Below are positions 16,009-26,622 of a stretch of 35,402 nt of DNA, in pieces. Within the stretch, counting starts at the first letter, position 1; the number at the start of each line of letters is the position of its first letter. Both the position numbers and the translations under genes were made by a program. The notes under the pieces were generated by a model. The model ran no database searches. It saw only the letters and a program-made list of their open reading frames with translations, and was not told the DNA's origin. Source of the stretch: an uncultured Verrucomicrobiota bacterium (GTDB taxonomy: Bacteria > Verrucomicrobiota > Verrucomicrobiia > Limisphaerales > JADLHS01); assembly GCA_903828255.1 (NCBI GenBank), contig CAIKLQ010000509.1:1-35402 (forward strand), written 5' to 3'.

Positions 16009-17279
16009 AGAACGATCGGGATCCAAAAGGCGGGAAGCAAGGGCCGGGGAGTGACCCGGCAGTTGCGGCGGGGGTTTCCGGCGCCCGGCGATCCACGTTG
16101 AATTTCCGCTGGTTTATCTCAAAGACCGTGCGCCACGCTGCGGCGATGCGGAAACATGTGCATCGCATTCTCTGCGCACAACGCGATCTGCTTTCGCCGC
16201 AAGCGGTGCAGGCGGTCAACACTTCGCTCGATGAGCTGAATCAAGCCATCCACAGCGATGTTTCGAAAGAGGCGTTGCTCAAGGAGATGGAGAAATTAGA
16301 GGAGGCGGCCAACAAATGGCTCAAGCCTTATCCGAACCATGCGTGGCGGGAGAATGTCGAGGTGTTTCTGGTGGCGCTGGCCGTGGCGATGGGGATTCGG
16401 ACGTTTTTCGTTCAACCGTTCAAGATTCCGACCGGCTCAATGCAGCCGACTTTGTATGGCGTGACCTCGGACAATTTAATGGAGAAGCCGGACGTGAAAA
16501 TCCCCACCGGAATGGCCCGCGTCCGGGAGTGGTTTGCGGGCATCAGTTACATTGACATCAAAGCCAAAGTGGACGGGACGCTGGAACGTATCGCGACACC
16601 GGTGGGAATCCGGGTGATTGATTTTCTGCAAACGATTTACATCGGCGGCGTAGCCCACACGATGTGGCTGCCGCCGGATTACGGAGCCCCACCGGGCGGC
16701 ACGTTGCAGGCCCGCGCCAACTTGCAACCCGGAGAATCCTTTCACAAAGGCGATCAGGTCGTTCGCCTCAGGACGCAGGCTGGCGATCACCTGTTTGTTG
16801 ACCGGCTCAGCTATAATTTCCGAAAACCCACGCGCGGTGAGATTGTCGTCTTTTCAACGAAAGGAATCGAAGAAGATAAGCGGAACGATCGGCAAGGCCG
16901 CTGGCAGATCCCAGAGGACCAATTCTATATCAAGCGAATGGTGGCTTTAGGTGATGAGCGCGTGCAAATCGGTAAGGATCATCATTTGATCATCAATGGC
17001 CAGCGATTGGACACCGGAACGCCGCATTTTGAAAATGTTTACAAGCTGCCGACGCATGACGCCACCCAAAACGATTATTCCGGCCACTGGCCAATTCAAA
17101 TGTTTGCCAATGGCAACGAGTTCCATGTCCGTTCAAATCATTTCCTAGTCATGGGCGACAACACCGGGAATAGCCTCGATTCGCGGTACTTCGGCGACGT
17201 AAATTCCGATTACATCATTGGAAAGTCTTCGTTTGTGTATTGGCCGATCAGCAGCCGCTTTGGACTCGGCTACCGGTGA
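16005..17279 (+). CDS. lepB: Signal peptidase I
   Basis: The inner-membrane serine protease that removes signal peptides from exported proteins. A membrane segment (ENVEVFLVALAVAMGIRTFF) is followed by the catalytic serine motif IPTGSMQPTL. The general-base lysine lies in FYIKRMVALGDE, and the C-terminal signature is VMGDNTGNSLDSRYFG. At 424 residues it is longer than usual. There is a cytoplasmic N-terminal extension of about 120 residues that includes a probable coiled coil (NTSLDELNQAIHSDVSKEAL), and there is extra sequence between the serine and the lysine boxes (PDVKIPTGMARVREWF onward). Its start overlaps the lepA stop (ATGA). Confidence 0.95.
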   Translation: MKNDRDPKGGKQGPGSDPAVAAGVSGARRSTLNFRWFISKTVRHAAAMRKHVHRILCAQRDLLSPQAVQAVNTSLDELNQAIHSDVSKEALLKEMEKLEEAANKWLKPYPNHAWRENVEVFLVALAVAMGIRTFFVQPFKIPTGSMQPTLYGVTSDNLMEKPDVKIPTGMARVREWFAGISYIDIKAKVDGTLERIATPVGIRVIDFLQTIYIGGVAHTMWLPPDYGAPPGGTLQARANLQPGESFHKGDQVVRLRTQAGDHLFVDRLSYNFRKPTRGEIVVFSTKGIEEDKRNDRQGRWQIPEDQFYIKRMVALGDERVQIGKDHHLIINGQRLDTGTPHFENVYKLPTHDATQNDYSGHWPIQMFANGNEFHVRSNHFLVMGDNTGNSLDSRYFGDVNSDYIIGKSSFVYWPISSRFGLGYR

Positions 17280-17412
17280 ACGGCTTGAAAAACGGCAACT
17301 TTCCGGACAGGTTTCAATATCCGTTGCGACTAGGAATCCTTGTGGGTAGCTTCCGCAATCGTTACCAGATGGCCGGGGCAATCCGCACGACGTTACAGGC
17401 AAAGACTCTCCA

Positions 17413-18318
17413 ATGATTCAGCTCAGAAACGTCCAAAAGCGGTTTGGCCACCGCTTGGCGGTGAACGATCTCTCGCTGAGCGTTCCGGCCGGCGAGATCT
17501 TCGGACTCCTCGGGCATAACGGCGCGGGCAAGAGCACGGCCATCGGCATGATGCTGGGGCAGGTCTGGCCGACGAGCGGGGAGGTGAAAGTTTGCGGGCA
17601 TGAGGTGAGTTCGCATCGGGATCGGGCCTTGCAAAAGGTCGGAGCAATCTTTGAGACGCCGGCGTTTTACGATTACCTCAGCGGCTGGCGGAATCTGGAA
17701 ATTTTCACGCACTTCACGGCCCGGACTTCGGACGCGCGCATCCGGGAGGTGGTGGATTGGGTCGGGTTGACTGGGCGCGAGCACGGCCAGGTGCGGACTT
17801 ACTCGCACGGCATGAGAGCGCGGCTCGCTCTGGCGCAGGCGCTTCTGCCGCACCCGGAGTTGCTGATTCTCGATGAACCGGGCGAAGGTCTCGATCCCGA
17901 AGGCATTCACGAAATGCGGGAAACCATCCTCCGGCTGCAGCGGGAATTGAATCTCACCATTCTGCTCTCGTCCCACCTGCTTAGCGAAGTGGAGCAGCTT
18001 TGCACCCGCATCGCGGTGCTGAATCAGGGGCAGAAGGTTTTTGAAGGATCGCTCGCGGACACGAAACGCCGCAAGCAATTGGTGCGGTTGCGGGTCAACG
18101 ATTTTGCCCTAGCCGCTGCTACCCTGACCGAAGCCGGATTGATTTCCAGCCATCAAGACGGCGAGCGAATTGAATTGGTGGCTGGCGCCGAGACGGATGC
18201 GGTTGTGCGGAGGCTGGTGGGGCAGGGGATTTGCGTCTATGAAATCGCTCCCGAAGCCGAGACGCTCGAAAGCTTCTATCTTTCGCTCATGAACGCTCAG
18301 CGGGCTGAAAAGAAATGA
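17413..18318 (+). CDS. ABC transporter ATP-binding protein
   Basis: A 301-residue ATPase subunit. Walker A is GHNGAGKST at 34-42, the signature loop is SHGMRARLALAQALL from 131 (the SHGM variant common in export-type and multidrug-type families), Walker B is LLILDEP at 150-156 with GEGLDPEG after it, and the switch histidine is H188. The last 90 residues form the extra C-terminal domain seen in CcmA/NatA-like proteins. The next gene is a membrane permease, so this is an exporter or a membrane-remodelling system of unknown substrate. An inverted repeat begins at the stop codon. Confidence 0.92.
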   Translation: MIQLRNVQKRFGHRLAVNDLSLSVPAGEIFGLLGHNGAGKSTAIGMMLGQVWPTSGEVKVCGHEVSSHRDRALQKVGAIFETPAFYDYLSGWRNLEIFTHFTARTSDARIREVVDWVGLTGREHGQVRTYSHGMRARLALAQALLPHPELLILDEPGEGLDPEGIHEMRETILRLQRELNLTILLSSHLLSEVEQLCTRIAVLNQGQKVFEGSLADTKRRKQLVRLRVNDFALAAATLTEAGLISSHQDGERIELVAGAETDAVVRRLVGQGICVYEIAPEAETLESFYLSLMNAQRAEKK

Positions 18319-18404
18319 ACATCCAACATCCAACACCCAACCGTGAACATCCAATGGGCTGGTTGTCCGGCGCTCTGGAATTGGGTGTTGGATGTTCGAT
18401 GTTC
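18317..18404. repeat. Inverted repeat with 24-base arms between ABC transporter genes
   Basis: The left arm (18317-18340) and the right arm (18381-18404) are complementary at 23 of 24 positions. The arms are built from short repeats of the words CATCCAA and TTGGATG. The left arm overlaps the last bases of the ATPase stop codon, and the right arm ends 25 bases before the permease ATG. The element could attenuate or protect the transcript between the two genes. Confidence 0.85.
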
Positions 18405-18429
18405 GATGTTTGATGTTGCTCTCTTTAAC

Positions 18430-19266
18430 ATGTTCTACCTTCAACTCCGCAACGAACTCTGGAAGCTCTTTGGCAAGAAGCGGACCTACATCGGTTTCGT
18501 TGCGTTCCTGCTGGCGCAAATCGGCATGATGCTCGCGTTCCGCTCCGAGCGGTGGCAGCGAAGTTTTGAGCGGTTGCTCTCGGGCAACGGCTATGTGGCC
18601 GCGGAGTTTTTGTCCGCGCTGACGGTCGCCGTGGTGATGTTGATCCCGCAGATCGCCCTGTTGATGCCGCTGTACACGACGCTGGTGGGCGGAGATTTGG
18701 TGGCGAAGGAATCGGAGGACGGGACGTTGCGGATGATTCTCTCGCGGCCGATTTCGCGGGTCCGCTTGTTGTTCGTGAAGTGGGTTGCAGGGTGCATTTT
18801 CTCGCTGCTGCTGGTGTTGGTGCTAGGCATGATTGCGCTGGGGGTGGCGCGATTGCTTTTCCCTTGGAAGAGCATGTTTGTTTTCAATCCGGGAACAGCG
18901 TTTTGCATTCTCACGGCGCACGACGGGTTCTGGCATTACCTGCTGGCCCAAGTTTTCATGTCCGTGAACGCCTGCGTGAGTTTTTCCATCGCGTTCATGT
19001 TTTCCTGCCTGAATATCAAACCTGCGGCGGCGACGATCGTCGCGCTGACGATCTTGCTGGCGAGTTTAGTTTTGGAGGCGATTCCCGCGTTTGACACCTA
19101 CGAGAACTGGATGGTGACGCATCATTTCAAGGTCTGGTTGAACGCATTTCAATCCCCGCTGCCCTGGCCCCAAATCGGCGAATCGGAAATCATTCTTGTT
19201 GCCGTTGCGACCAGTTGCTTCGTCATCGGCTGCACGGCGTTTCAGGTGCGCGACATTAAGTCTTGA
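18430..19266 (+). CDS. ABC transporter permease (ABC-2 type)
   Basis: A 278-residue membrane protein with about six hydrophobic segments: TYIGFVAFLLAQIGMMLAF, LTVAVVMLIPQIALLMPLYT, WVAGCIFSLLLVLVLGMIA, LLAQVFMSVNACVSFSIAF, AATIVALTILLASLVLEAI and a last one near IILVAVATSCFVIGC. The motif GDLVAKESEDGTLRMILSRPISR between segments 2 and 3 is typical of ABC-2 permeases. It begins FYLQLRNELWKLFGKKRTY, the usual start of this family, so the ATG at 18430 is chosen. An in-frame ATG at 18343 would add 29 residues read from the inverted repeat and should not be used. It pairs with the ATPase upstream. Confidence 0.88.
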   Translation: MFYLQLRNELWKLFGKKRTYIGFVAFLLAQIGMMLAFRSERWQRSFERLLSGNGYVAAEFLSALTVAVVMLIPQIALLMPLYTTLVGGDLVAKESEDGTLRMILSRPISRVRLLFVKWVAGCIFSLLLVLVLGMIALGVARLLFPWKSMFVFNPGTAFCILTAHDGFWHYLLAQVFMSVNACVSFSIAFMFSCLNIKPAAATIVALTILLASLVLEAIPAFDTYENWMVTHHFKVWLNAFQSPLPWPQIGESEIILVAVATSCFVIGCTAFQVRDIKS

Positions 19267-19541
19267 TCGGATCCCGGTGGTTGAATTTCGCCTTGAAGCC
19301 AAGGGCGAGGCGCTGGGGGCGCGAAACCCGCAGAGTTTGGCGAGCGAATAGGCGCTCACTGCAAAGATCAGGTTCGGTGCGCTGCACGGGTTTCCTCACC
19401 GCGCGTCTCTGCGGCCGCAGGCTCTCGGCGTTTGAGTCGGATTCCGTTCCCCGCAGGGTAATTGAATCCCTTGGCGGCCCCAGCGATTTTCCGTAGGTCC
19501 GGGGCCTTTCGACCCACCACAAGCGGCTGGATAAGCAAGCG

Positions 19542-19569
19542 AAAACCGCCTCAAGTAATGGTGGTTTTT
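19542..19569 (+). terminator. Weak hairpin with T-run, possible terminator
   Basis: AAACCGCC and GGTGGTTT pair (one G-T) around TCAAGTAAT and are followed by more T. It is 276 bases after the permease stop, so it could end that transcript before gyrB. Stability is modest. Confidence 0.4.
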
Positions 19570-19593
19570 GACCGGATTACTCCAAAAAAATCG

Positions 19594-19622
19594 TTGTGCG
19601 GGAGGGCTGGTTTTCCTACTAT
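19594..19622 (+). promoter_or_regulatory. Candidate promoter for gyrB
   Basis: TTGTGC and TACTAT are 17 bases apart and stand about 50 bases before the gyrB ATG. The -35 is poor (three of six bases) and the -10 matches four of six. This is consensus matching only. Confidence 0.3.
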
Positions 19623-19669
19623 TCTTGCCGAACTGCCAGCCTGCAAAATCTGGCGCTGGCTTGACCTAA

Positions 19670-22189
<2,520 letters not shown>

Positions 22190-22196
22190 AAAAGAA

Positions 22197-22226
22197 TTGA
22201 CGATCGTAGTCACATGTGACTACATT
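22197..22226 (+). promoter_or_regulatory. Toxin-antitoxin promoter with palindromic operator
   Basis: The -35 TTGACG (22197-22202) and -10 TACATT (22221-22226) are 18 bases apart. The spacer carries the perfect palindrome GTAGTCACATGTGACTAC (22206-22223), which runs into the -10. Antitoxins commonly bind such sites to repress their own operon. Transcription would begin about 7 bases after the -10, at the ATG at 22233, giving a leaderless mRNA. Confidence 0.8.
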
Positions 22227-22232
22227 GGCGGC

Positions 22233-22574
22233 ATGAAAGAAAAACGAGTCAAAACCAAATGGCCCGCCGCATCGGAAGCGACCGCGCCGACGATGATGAA
22301 GGAGACCGTGGCCTTGCCCGGGATCGGAATCACGATTCCGGTGCGCGCCGCCAAGGCGAAGTTGTCCGCGTTGCTGGAGTTGGTCGCAGGCGGACAAGAA
22401 ATCACCATCACCAGCGATGGGGAGCCAAAGGCCGTGTTGTCGCCCGTGGCGAAACGCGAGTCCCGCAAGGTGTTCACCGGAACGTGGGAGCACCTGAAAA
22501 AGATGCCACCGTGGCGCGGCGGGCCGACAGCGGAGGAACTCATTCGCGCCGACCGAGATGGGCGGGGCTGGTAA
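22233..22574 (+). CDS. Phd/YefM-like antitoxin
   Basis: A 113-residue antitoxin of the Phd/YefM fold. Residues about 32-72 hold the domain, ITIPVRAAKAKLSALLELVAG followed by EITITSDGEPKAVLSPV, the DNA-binding and dimerisation part. The C-terminal 40 residues (KVFTGTWEHLKKMPPWRGG onward) are the flexible toxin-neutralising tail. The first 30 residues are basic and not part of the fold. I chose the ATG at 22233 because it lies at the predicted transcription start. The frame continues upstream to a TTG at 22197, but that codon is the -35 box of the promoter. The PIN toxin gene follows after two bases. Pairing of a Phd-type antitoxin with a PIN toxin is known in bacteria. Confidence 0.88.
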   Translation: MKEKRVKTKWPAASEATAPTMMKETVALPGIGITIPVRAAKAKLSALLELVAGGQEITITSDGEPKAVLSPVAKRESRKVFTGTWEHLKKMPPWRGGPTAEELIRADRDGRGW

Positions 22575-22576
22575 TT

Positions 22577-23014
22577 ATGTATCTCGATTCCTGCATCCTC
22601 GTCAAATTGCTGGTCGTCGAGCCTGATAGCGAATTTTTTGTTCGTTCGCTGGAGGGCAAGCCGCTCGTGACTTCCGAGTTGGCGCAAACTGAAGTTTTCT
22701 CGGCGTTGCTCGCCCGCGAGCGCGCCGGGAGAATTTCCATAACGGATCGCCGTCGCGCGTGGCATGAGTTTGAAGAGCGCACGGCGGCGGGCGAAATTCG
22801 CATTGCGCCGCTGAACTCAATTGTGTTGCGCAAGGCGCGGCACACGTTGGAGCGGTGTCATCCGCAGGTTCCATTGCGGACGCTCGATGCGATCCATCTG
22901 GCGACGGCGGATTTGTGCCATGATTTTCCGCTAGCAACCACCGACGGGCGATTGCGCGATGCTGCGACATTGCTTGGGTTCAAAGTTTTTCCACCGGCAG
23001 AAAATGCGGCGTGA
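22577..23014 (+). CDS. PIN-domain toxin (VapC-like ribonuclease)
   Basis: A 145-residue PIN nuclease. The acidic residues that bind the metal are visible: D4 (MYLDSCILVKLL), E39 (SELAQTEVFSALLARE), D104 (LDAIHLATADL) and D123 (ATTDGRL). VapC-family enzymes cut tRNA or rRNA and halt translation until the antitoxin sequesters them. The gene begins two bases after the antitoxin stop, so the two are translated from one mRNA. All four catalytic acids are intact, suggesting an active toxin. An overlapping longer frame starting at 22259 is out of register with the antitoxin and should not be used. Confidence 0.9.
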   Translation: MYLDSCILVKLLVVEPDSEFFVRSLEGKPLVTSELAQTEVFSALLARERAGRISITDRRRAWHEFEERTAAGEIRIAPLNSIVLRKARHTLERCHPQVPLRTLDAIHLATADLCHDFPLATTDGRLRDAATLLGFKVFPPAENAA

Positions 23015-23026
23015 ACGGAAAACCCG

Positions 23027-23605
23027 ATGCCCACGATTTATGTCATTGCCGGACCGAATGGCGTGGGGAAAACCACTTTTGCCGACCGCTATTTGCCGGA
23101 CGAAGCCAGACAAGTTGAATTTGTGAATGCTGATCTCATCGCGCGCGGCCTCTCGCCCTACGACCCGGATGCGGTCGCGATGGATGCGGGGCGAATTGTG
23201 CTGGGGCGGATCCGACAACTCATTGCCAACCAGGTCGGTTTCACTTGGGAAACCACAAGCAGCGGACGGAGCGCGGCTGGCTGGTTGCGGGAGGCAAAGG
23301 CTGCGGGGTTCATTTTGAAGTATTATTTTCTGTGGGTGAGAGACGTGAACATCCCCATGAAACGCATCGGTTTTCGCGTTGGCGAAGGCGGGCGCAACAT
23401 CCCGGAAGACGTTTCCAAAAGGCGCTTTTTGAAAACGCTCCGGAACTTTTTTCAGGTCTATCATCCGCTCTTCGATTCATGGAAGCTCTACGAAAACGAC
23501 TTCGGGCAGCCACGCTTGCTCGCGGTGCAGAAACAAGAGCGGTTGGCACTTCGGGATCGCGCAAACTTTGAAAAGCTGCTTGCGGAAGCCGGAGTCAAAT
23601 CATGA
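23027..23605 (+). CDS. Zeta-toxin-like P-loop kinase
   Basis: A 192-residue P-loop protein. It begins with MPTIYVIAGPNGVGKTTFA (Walker A at residues 9-16), then FVNADLIARGLSPY and the ETTSSGRS segment (75-82), then a basic region RVGEGGRNIPEDVSKRRF (117-134) that would act as lid and substrate-binding surface. This order is that of zeta-toxin-like kinases, which phosphorylate UDP-N-acetylglucosamine or a related substrate. The catalytic details cannot be proved here. It starts 12 bases after the PIN toxin stop, and its own stop overlaps the ATG of a 96-residue gene (ATGA). No epsilon-type antitoxin precedes it, so its partner is probably the downstream gene. Confidence 0.83.
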   Translation: MPTIYVIAGPNGVGKTTFADRYLPDEARQVEFVNADLIARGLSPYDPDAVAMDAGRIVLGRIRQLIANQVGFTWETTSSGRSAAGWLREAKAAGFILKYYFLWVRDVNIPMKRIGFRVGEGGRNIPEDVSKRRFLKTLRNFFQVYHPLFDSWKLYENDFGQPRLLAVQKQERLALRDRANFEKLLAEAGVKS

Positions 23606-23892
23606 AACCGGTCATTGAAATACTCACCGACGACTTTCTCGACTTGGAAGATTTCCAAGCCGAGCGTGCCCTCCAGCATGCCGCGCTTGACGCAATGGAT
23701 CGCGCCAAGCGTTGCGGGACGGGGTTCGTGGTTTCGGAGAACGACCACGTTCGTGTTCTCAAGCCGGATGAAACCGGCGAGTATCGCCAGCGCGGCCTGC
23801 AAAATCTCGAACGCCTCAACCGCAAAATCGCCGAGTTGCAAAACCTTTCGCCGGTAGTGCTCGCCTTGAACGACGGCCCGGCGCAGAAATAG
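23602..23892 (+). CDS. Small unrecognised partner of the zeta-like kinase
   Basis: A 96-residue protein coupled to the kinase by an ATGA overlap. No family is recognised. Residues 5-22 are acidic (ILTDDFLDLEDFQAE), followed by the helix RALQHAALDAMDRAKRCG, a short beta-like piece TGFVVSENDHVRVLKPDETG and a second helix, RQRGLQNLERLNRKIAELQN. The acidic helical character and the tight coupling suit a protein that binds and restrains the kinase, but the order toxin-then-antitoxin is the reverse of classical epsilon-zeta. Alternatively it is a substrate or accessory subunit. It ends 15 bases before gyrA. Confidence 0.75.
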   Translation: MKPVIEILTDDFLDLEDFQAERALQHAALDAMDRAKRCGTGFVVSENDHVRVLKPDETGEYRQRGLQNLERLNRKIAELQNLSPVVLALNDGPAQK

Positions 23893-23907
23893 TTTCCCTC
23901 CACCACC

Positions 23908-26574
23908 ATGCCTGACGAAATCGAACCCATTCCGCAACCACAACCCCAACCTACGGGCGGCGCCTACACCGTCGGAGAGAAGATCAGCAAGATCAACGTC
24001 GCGGACGAGATCAAGAACTCGTTCCTCGACTACTCGATGTCCGTGATCATCTCGCGCGCGTTACCCGACGTGCGCGACGGCCTCAAGCCCTCGCAGCGTC
24101 GTATCCTGTATGCGATGCACGAGCTGTCGCTGTTTCCGGGGCGCAAGCATTACAAGTGCGCGAAAATCTGCGGCGACACTAGCGGCAATTACCATCCGCA
24201 CGGCGAAGCGGTCATCTACCCCACGCTCGTTCACATGGCGCAACCTTGGGTGATGCGCGAGCGGCTCGTGGATGGCAAGGGCAATTTTGGTTCGATCGAG
24301 GACGATCCGCCGGCGGCGATGCGGTACACCGAGGCGCGGCTCACGCATCTCGGCGCGGCGCTCATGCAGGACATGGACAAGGACACGGTGGACTTTGTCC
24401 CGAACTACGACGAGCGGATGACCGAGCCGAAGGTCTTCCCGGCGGCGTTTCCCAATCTCATCGTCAATGGCGGGACGGGCATCGCCGTCGGCATGGCCAC
24501 GAACATGGCCCCGCACAATCTGGGCGAAGTTGTGGACGGTATCTGCGCGCAGATTGACCAGCCCGAGATCACCATTCCGGAGTTGATGAAGTTCATCAAA
24601 GGTCCCGATTTTCCGACCGGCGGCATGATTTGCGGCGTCGAGGGCATCAAGAATTATTTCACGACCGGCAAGGGCAGCATCAAGTTGCGCGGGCGCGTCG
24701 GTTCGGAGGAGCTGAAGGGCAACCGCGAACAACTCGTCATCACGGAAATTCCGTTCAACGTCAATCGCGCAGCCCTGGAACAACAGATCGCCAACCTCGT
24801 CAACGAAAAGGTCATCCCGGAAATTTCGGCGATGCGCAACGAGTCCGACGAGCACACGCGGCTCGTGATGGAACTCAAGCGCGATGCCAATTCGAAGGTG
24901 GTCATCAATAACCTTTACGAGCACACGCAACTGGAAGTCAGCTTCAGCGTCAACGCGTTGGCGATTGACCACGGCAAGCCCAAGACGCTCAATCTCAAAG
25001 AGCTCATCCAGTGTTACATCGAGCACCGGCGCGAAGTGATTTTGCGCCGCACGCGCTTTGAATTGCGGAAGGCCGAAGAGCGCGCCGAGTTGCTGGAAGG
25101 TTATCTCATCGCGCTCGCGAACCTCGACGAGTTCATCCACATCATTCGTTCCAGCAAGAATCGGGACGAAGCGCGCGTGAAGCTGCTCGCCTTCGAGTGG
25201 TCGCGCGCCCAAGTCGAGAAATGGGCGATTCTCATCCGCAGCGACGACCGGCTCGTGGCGGGTCGTTACGCCCTGACCGAGCGGCAGGTAGATGCGATCC
25301 TGGAATTACGCCTCTATCAACTCACCGGCTTGGAAATTGACAAGGTCGAGAAGGAATACAAGGCGTTGCTCGAAATCATCAAAGACCTGCTCGACATCCT
25401 CGCGAAGGAATCGCGCGTGATGGCGATCATCAAAGCCGAACTGCAGGCCATCAAAGAAAAACACGCCACGCCGCGCAAATCCGAGATCGTTCCGGACGCC
25501 GGCGAGATCGCCCTCGAAGACTTGATCGCGAACGAGGGCGTCATCATCACCCTTACGCACAACGGCCTCATCAAGCGCACCAATGACAGCCAGTACCGCG
25601 CGCAGCGCCGTGGCGGCAAGGGGGTCATCGGTATGACCACGCGCGAGGCGGAGCCCACGGAGGATTCCGATTTCATCGAGCATCTTTTTACGGCCAGCAC
25701 GCACGACTACCTGATGTTTTTCACGAACACCGGTCGGGTGTATGTCGAACGCGTCCACGAGATTCCCGACATGGGCCGCGCCTCGAAAGGCCGCAGCATC
25801 GCGAACTTGCTCGAATTGAAAGCCGGTGAAAAAGTCGCCGCGCTCATCCGCATTTTGTCGAAGACCGACGAGAATAAGCAGGACGTAACCTGGCAGCAGT
25901 CCGGCGAACTGTTCTTCGCCACGCAACAAGGCACGGTGAAGAAAACCGCGCTCAATGAGTTTTCCAACCGCCGCAAGGGCGGCATCATCGCTCTCGGCAT
26001 TGATCCCGGCGACGCCCTCATCGAAGTCAAGCTGACGCGCGGCAGCATCGTCGAGAACGAAGCCGTGAAAGACCCCGGCGACGACGTGGTCCTCATCACC
26101 AAGCACGGCATGAGCATCCGCTTCAGCGAATCGGATGTGCGTTCGATGGGCCGCGGGGCCACCGGCGTGCGCGGCATCAATCTGGAACCAGACGACGCGC
26201 TCGTAGCGGCCGCCATCATCGTGACCGACGCCACGCTGCTCGTGGCGGGCGAAAACGGCATCGGCAAGCGCACTGGGTTTGACGAGTATCGCGTTCAGAC
26301 CCGCGGCGGCAAGGGCATCATCACGATGAAAACCGGCGACAAAACCGGCGCGGTTGTGGGCGCGCTCACCGTCCACGACGCCGACGAAATCATGCTCATC
26401 ACCACCGGCGGCCAAATGGTGCGCATCCCCGTGCAAGGCATCCGCGAAGCCGGCCGCAACACCATGGGCGTGAAGCTGGTGAACCTCGACCCCGGCGACA
26501 AACTTCAAGCCATCGCCCCAGTCATCGCCGAGCAGCAGGAAGACGCGGCGGTGGAATCGGCGGCTGGAAAGTAA
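23908..26574 (+). CDS. gyrA: DNA gyrase subunit A
   Basis: The DNA-breaking subunit of gyrase. The breakage-reunion domain includes ALPDVRDGLKPSQRRILYAM, the helix region GDTSGNYHPHGEAVIYPTLV and the catalytic tyrosine Y140 in AAMRYTEARL. The C-terminal beta-pinwheel contains the GyrA box QRRGGKG near residue 565, which identifies gyrase rather than topoisomerase IV. Later blades repeat RGGKG-like and GATGVRG segments. The length of 888 residues is normal. At the positions equivalent to Escherichia coli S83 and D87 this protein has A101 and P105, residues that weaken fluoroquinolone binding in other bacteria. The ATG follows the four-gene toxin cassette by 15 bases and has no clear ribosome-binding site. 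Confidence 0.98.
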   Translation: MPDEIEPIPQPQPQPTGGAYTVGEKISKINVADEIKNSFLDYSMSVIISRALPDVRDGLKPSQRRILYAMHELSLFPGRKHYKCAKICGDTSGNYHPHGEAVIYPTLVHMAQPWVMRERLVDGKGNFGSIEDDPPAAMRYTEARLTHLGAALMQDMDKDTVDFVPNYDERMTEPKVFPAAFPNLIVNGGTGIAVGMATNMAPHNLGEVVDGICAQIDQPEITIPELMKFIKGPDFPTGGMICGVEGIKNYFTTGKGSIKLRGRVGSEELKGNREQLVITEIPFNVNRAALEQQIANLVNEKVIPEISAMRNESDEHTRLVMELKRDANSKVVINNLYEHTQLEVSFSVNALAIDHGKPKTLNLKELIQCYIEHRREVILRRTRFELRKAEERAELLEGYLIALANLDEFIHIIRSSKNRDEARVKLLAFEWSRAQVEKWAILIRSDDRLVAGRYALTERQVDAILELRLYQLTGLEIDKVEKEYKALLEIIKDLLDILAKESRVMAIIKAELQAIKEKHATPRKSEIVPDAGEIALEDLIANEGVIITLTHNGLIKRTNDSQYRAQRRGGKGVIGMTTREAEPTEDSDFIEHLFTASTHDYLMFFTNTGRVYVERVHEIPDMGRASKGRSIANLLELKAGEKVAALIRILSKTDENKQDVTWQQSGELFFATQQGTVKKTALNEFSNRRKGGIIALGIDPGDALIEVKLTRGSIVENEAVKDPGDDVVLITKHGMSIRFSESDVRSMGRGATGVRGINLEPDDALVAAAIIVTDATLLVAGENGIGKRTGFDEYRVQTRGGKGIITMKTGDKTGAVVGALTVHDADEIMLITTGGQMVRIPVQGIREAGRNTMGVKLVNLDPGDKLQAIAPVIAEQQEDAAVESAAGK

Positions 26575-26622
26575 GGGTTTCAGAACGGCCGCGCCGCCCC
26601 TATTACCGCCGCCTGGGCCGGC

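Noticed and set aside
22259-23014. 251-codon frame ending at the PIN stop
   Set aside because: Its first part is out of frame with the antitoxin. The PIN domain itself begins at the ATG at 22577.
24061-26508. Two long open frames antisense to gyrA
   Set aside because: They are mirror images of gyrA codon bias, have histidine/valine/alanine-skewed composition and no motifs.
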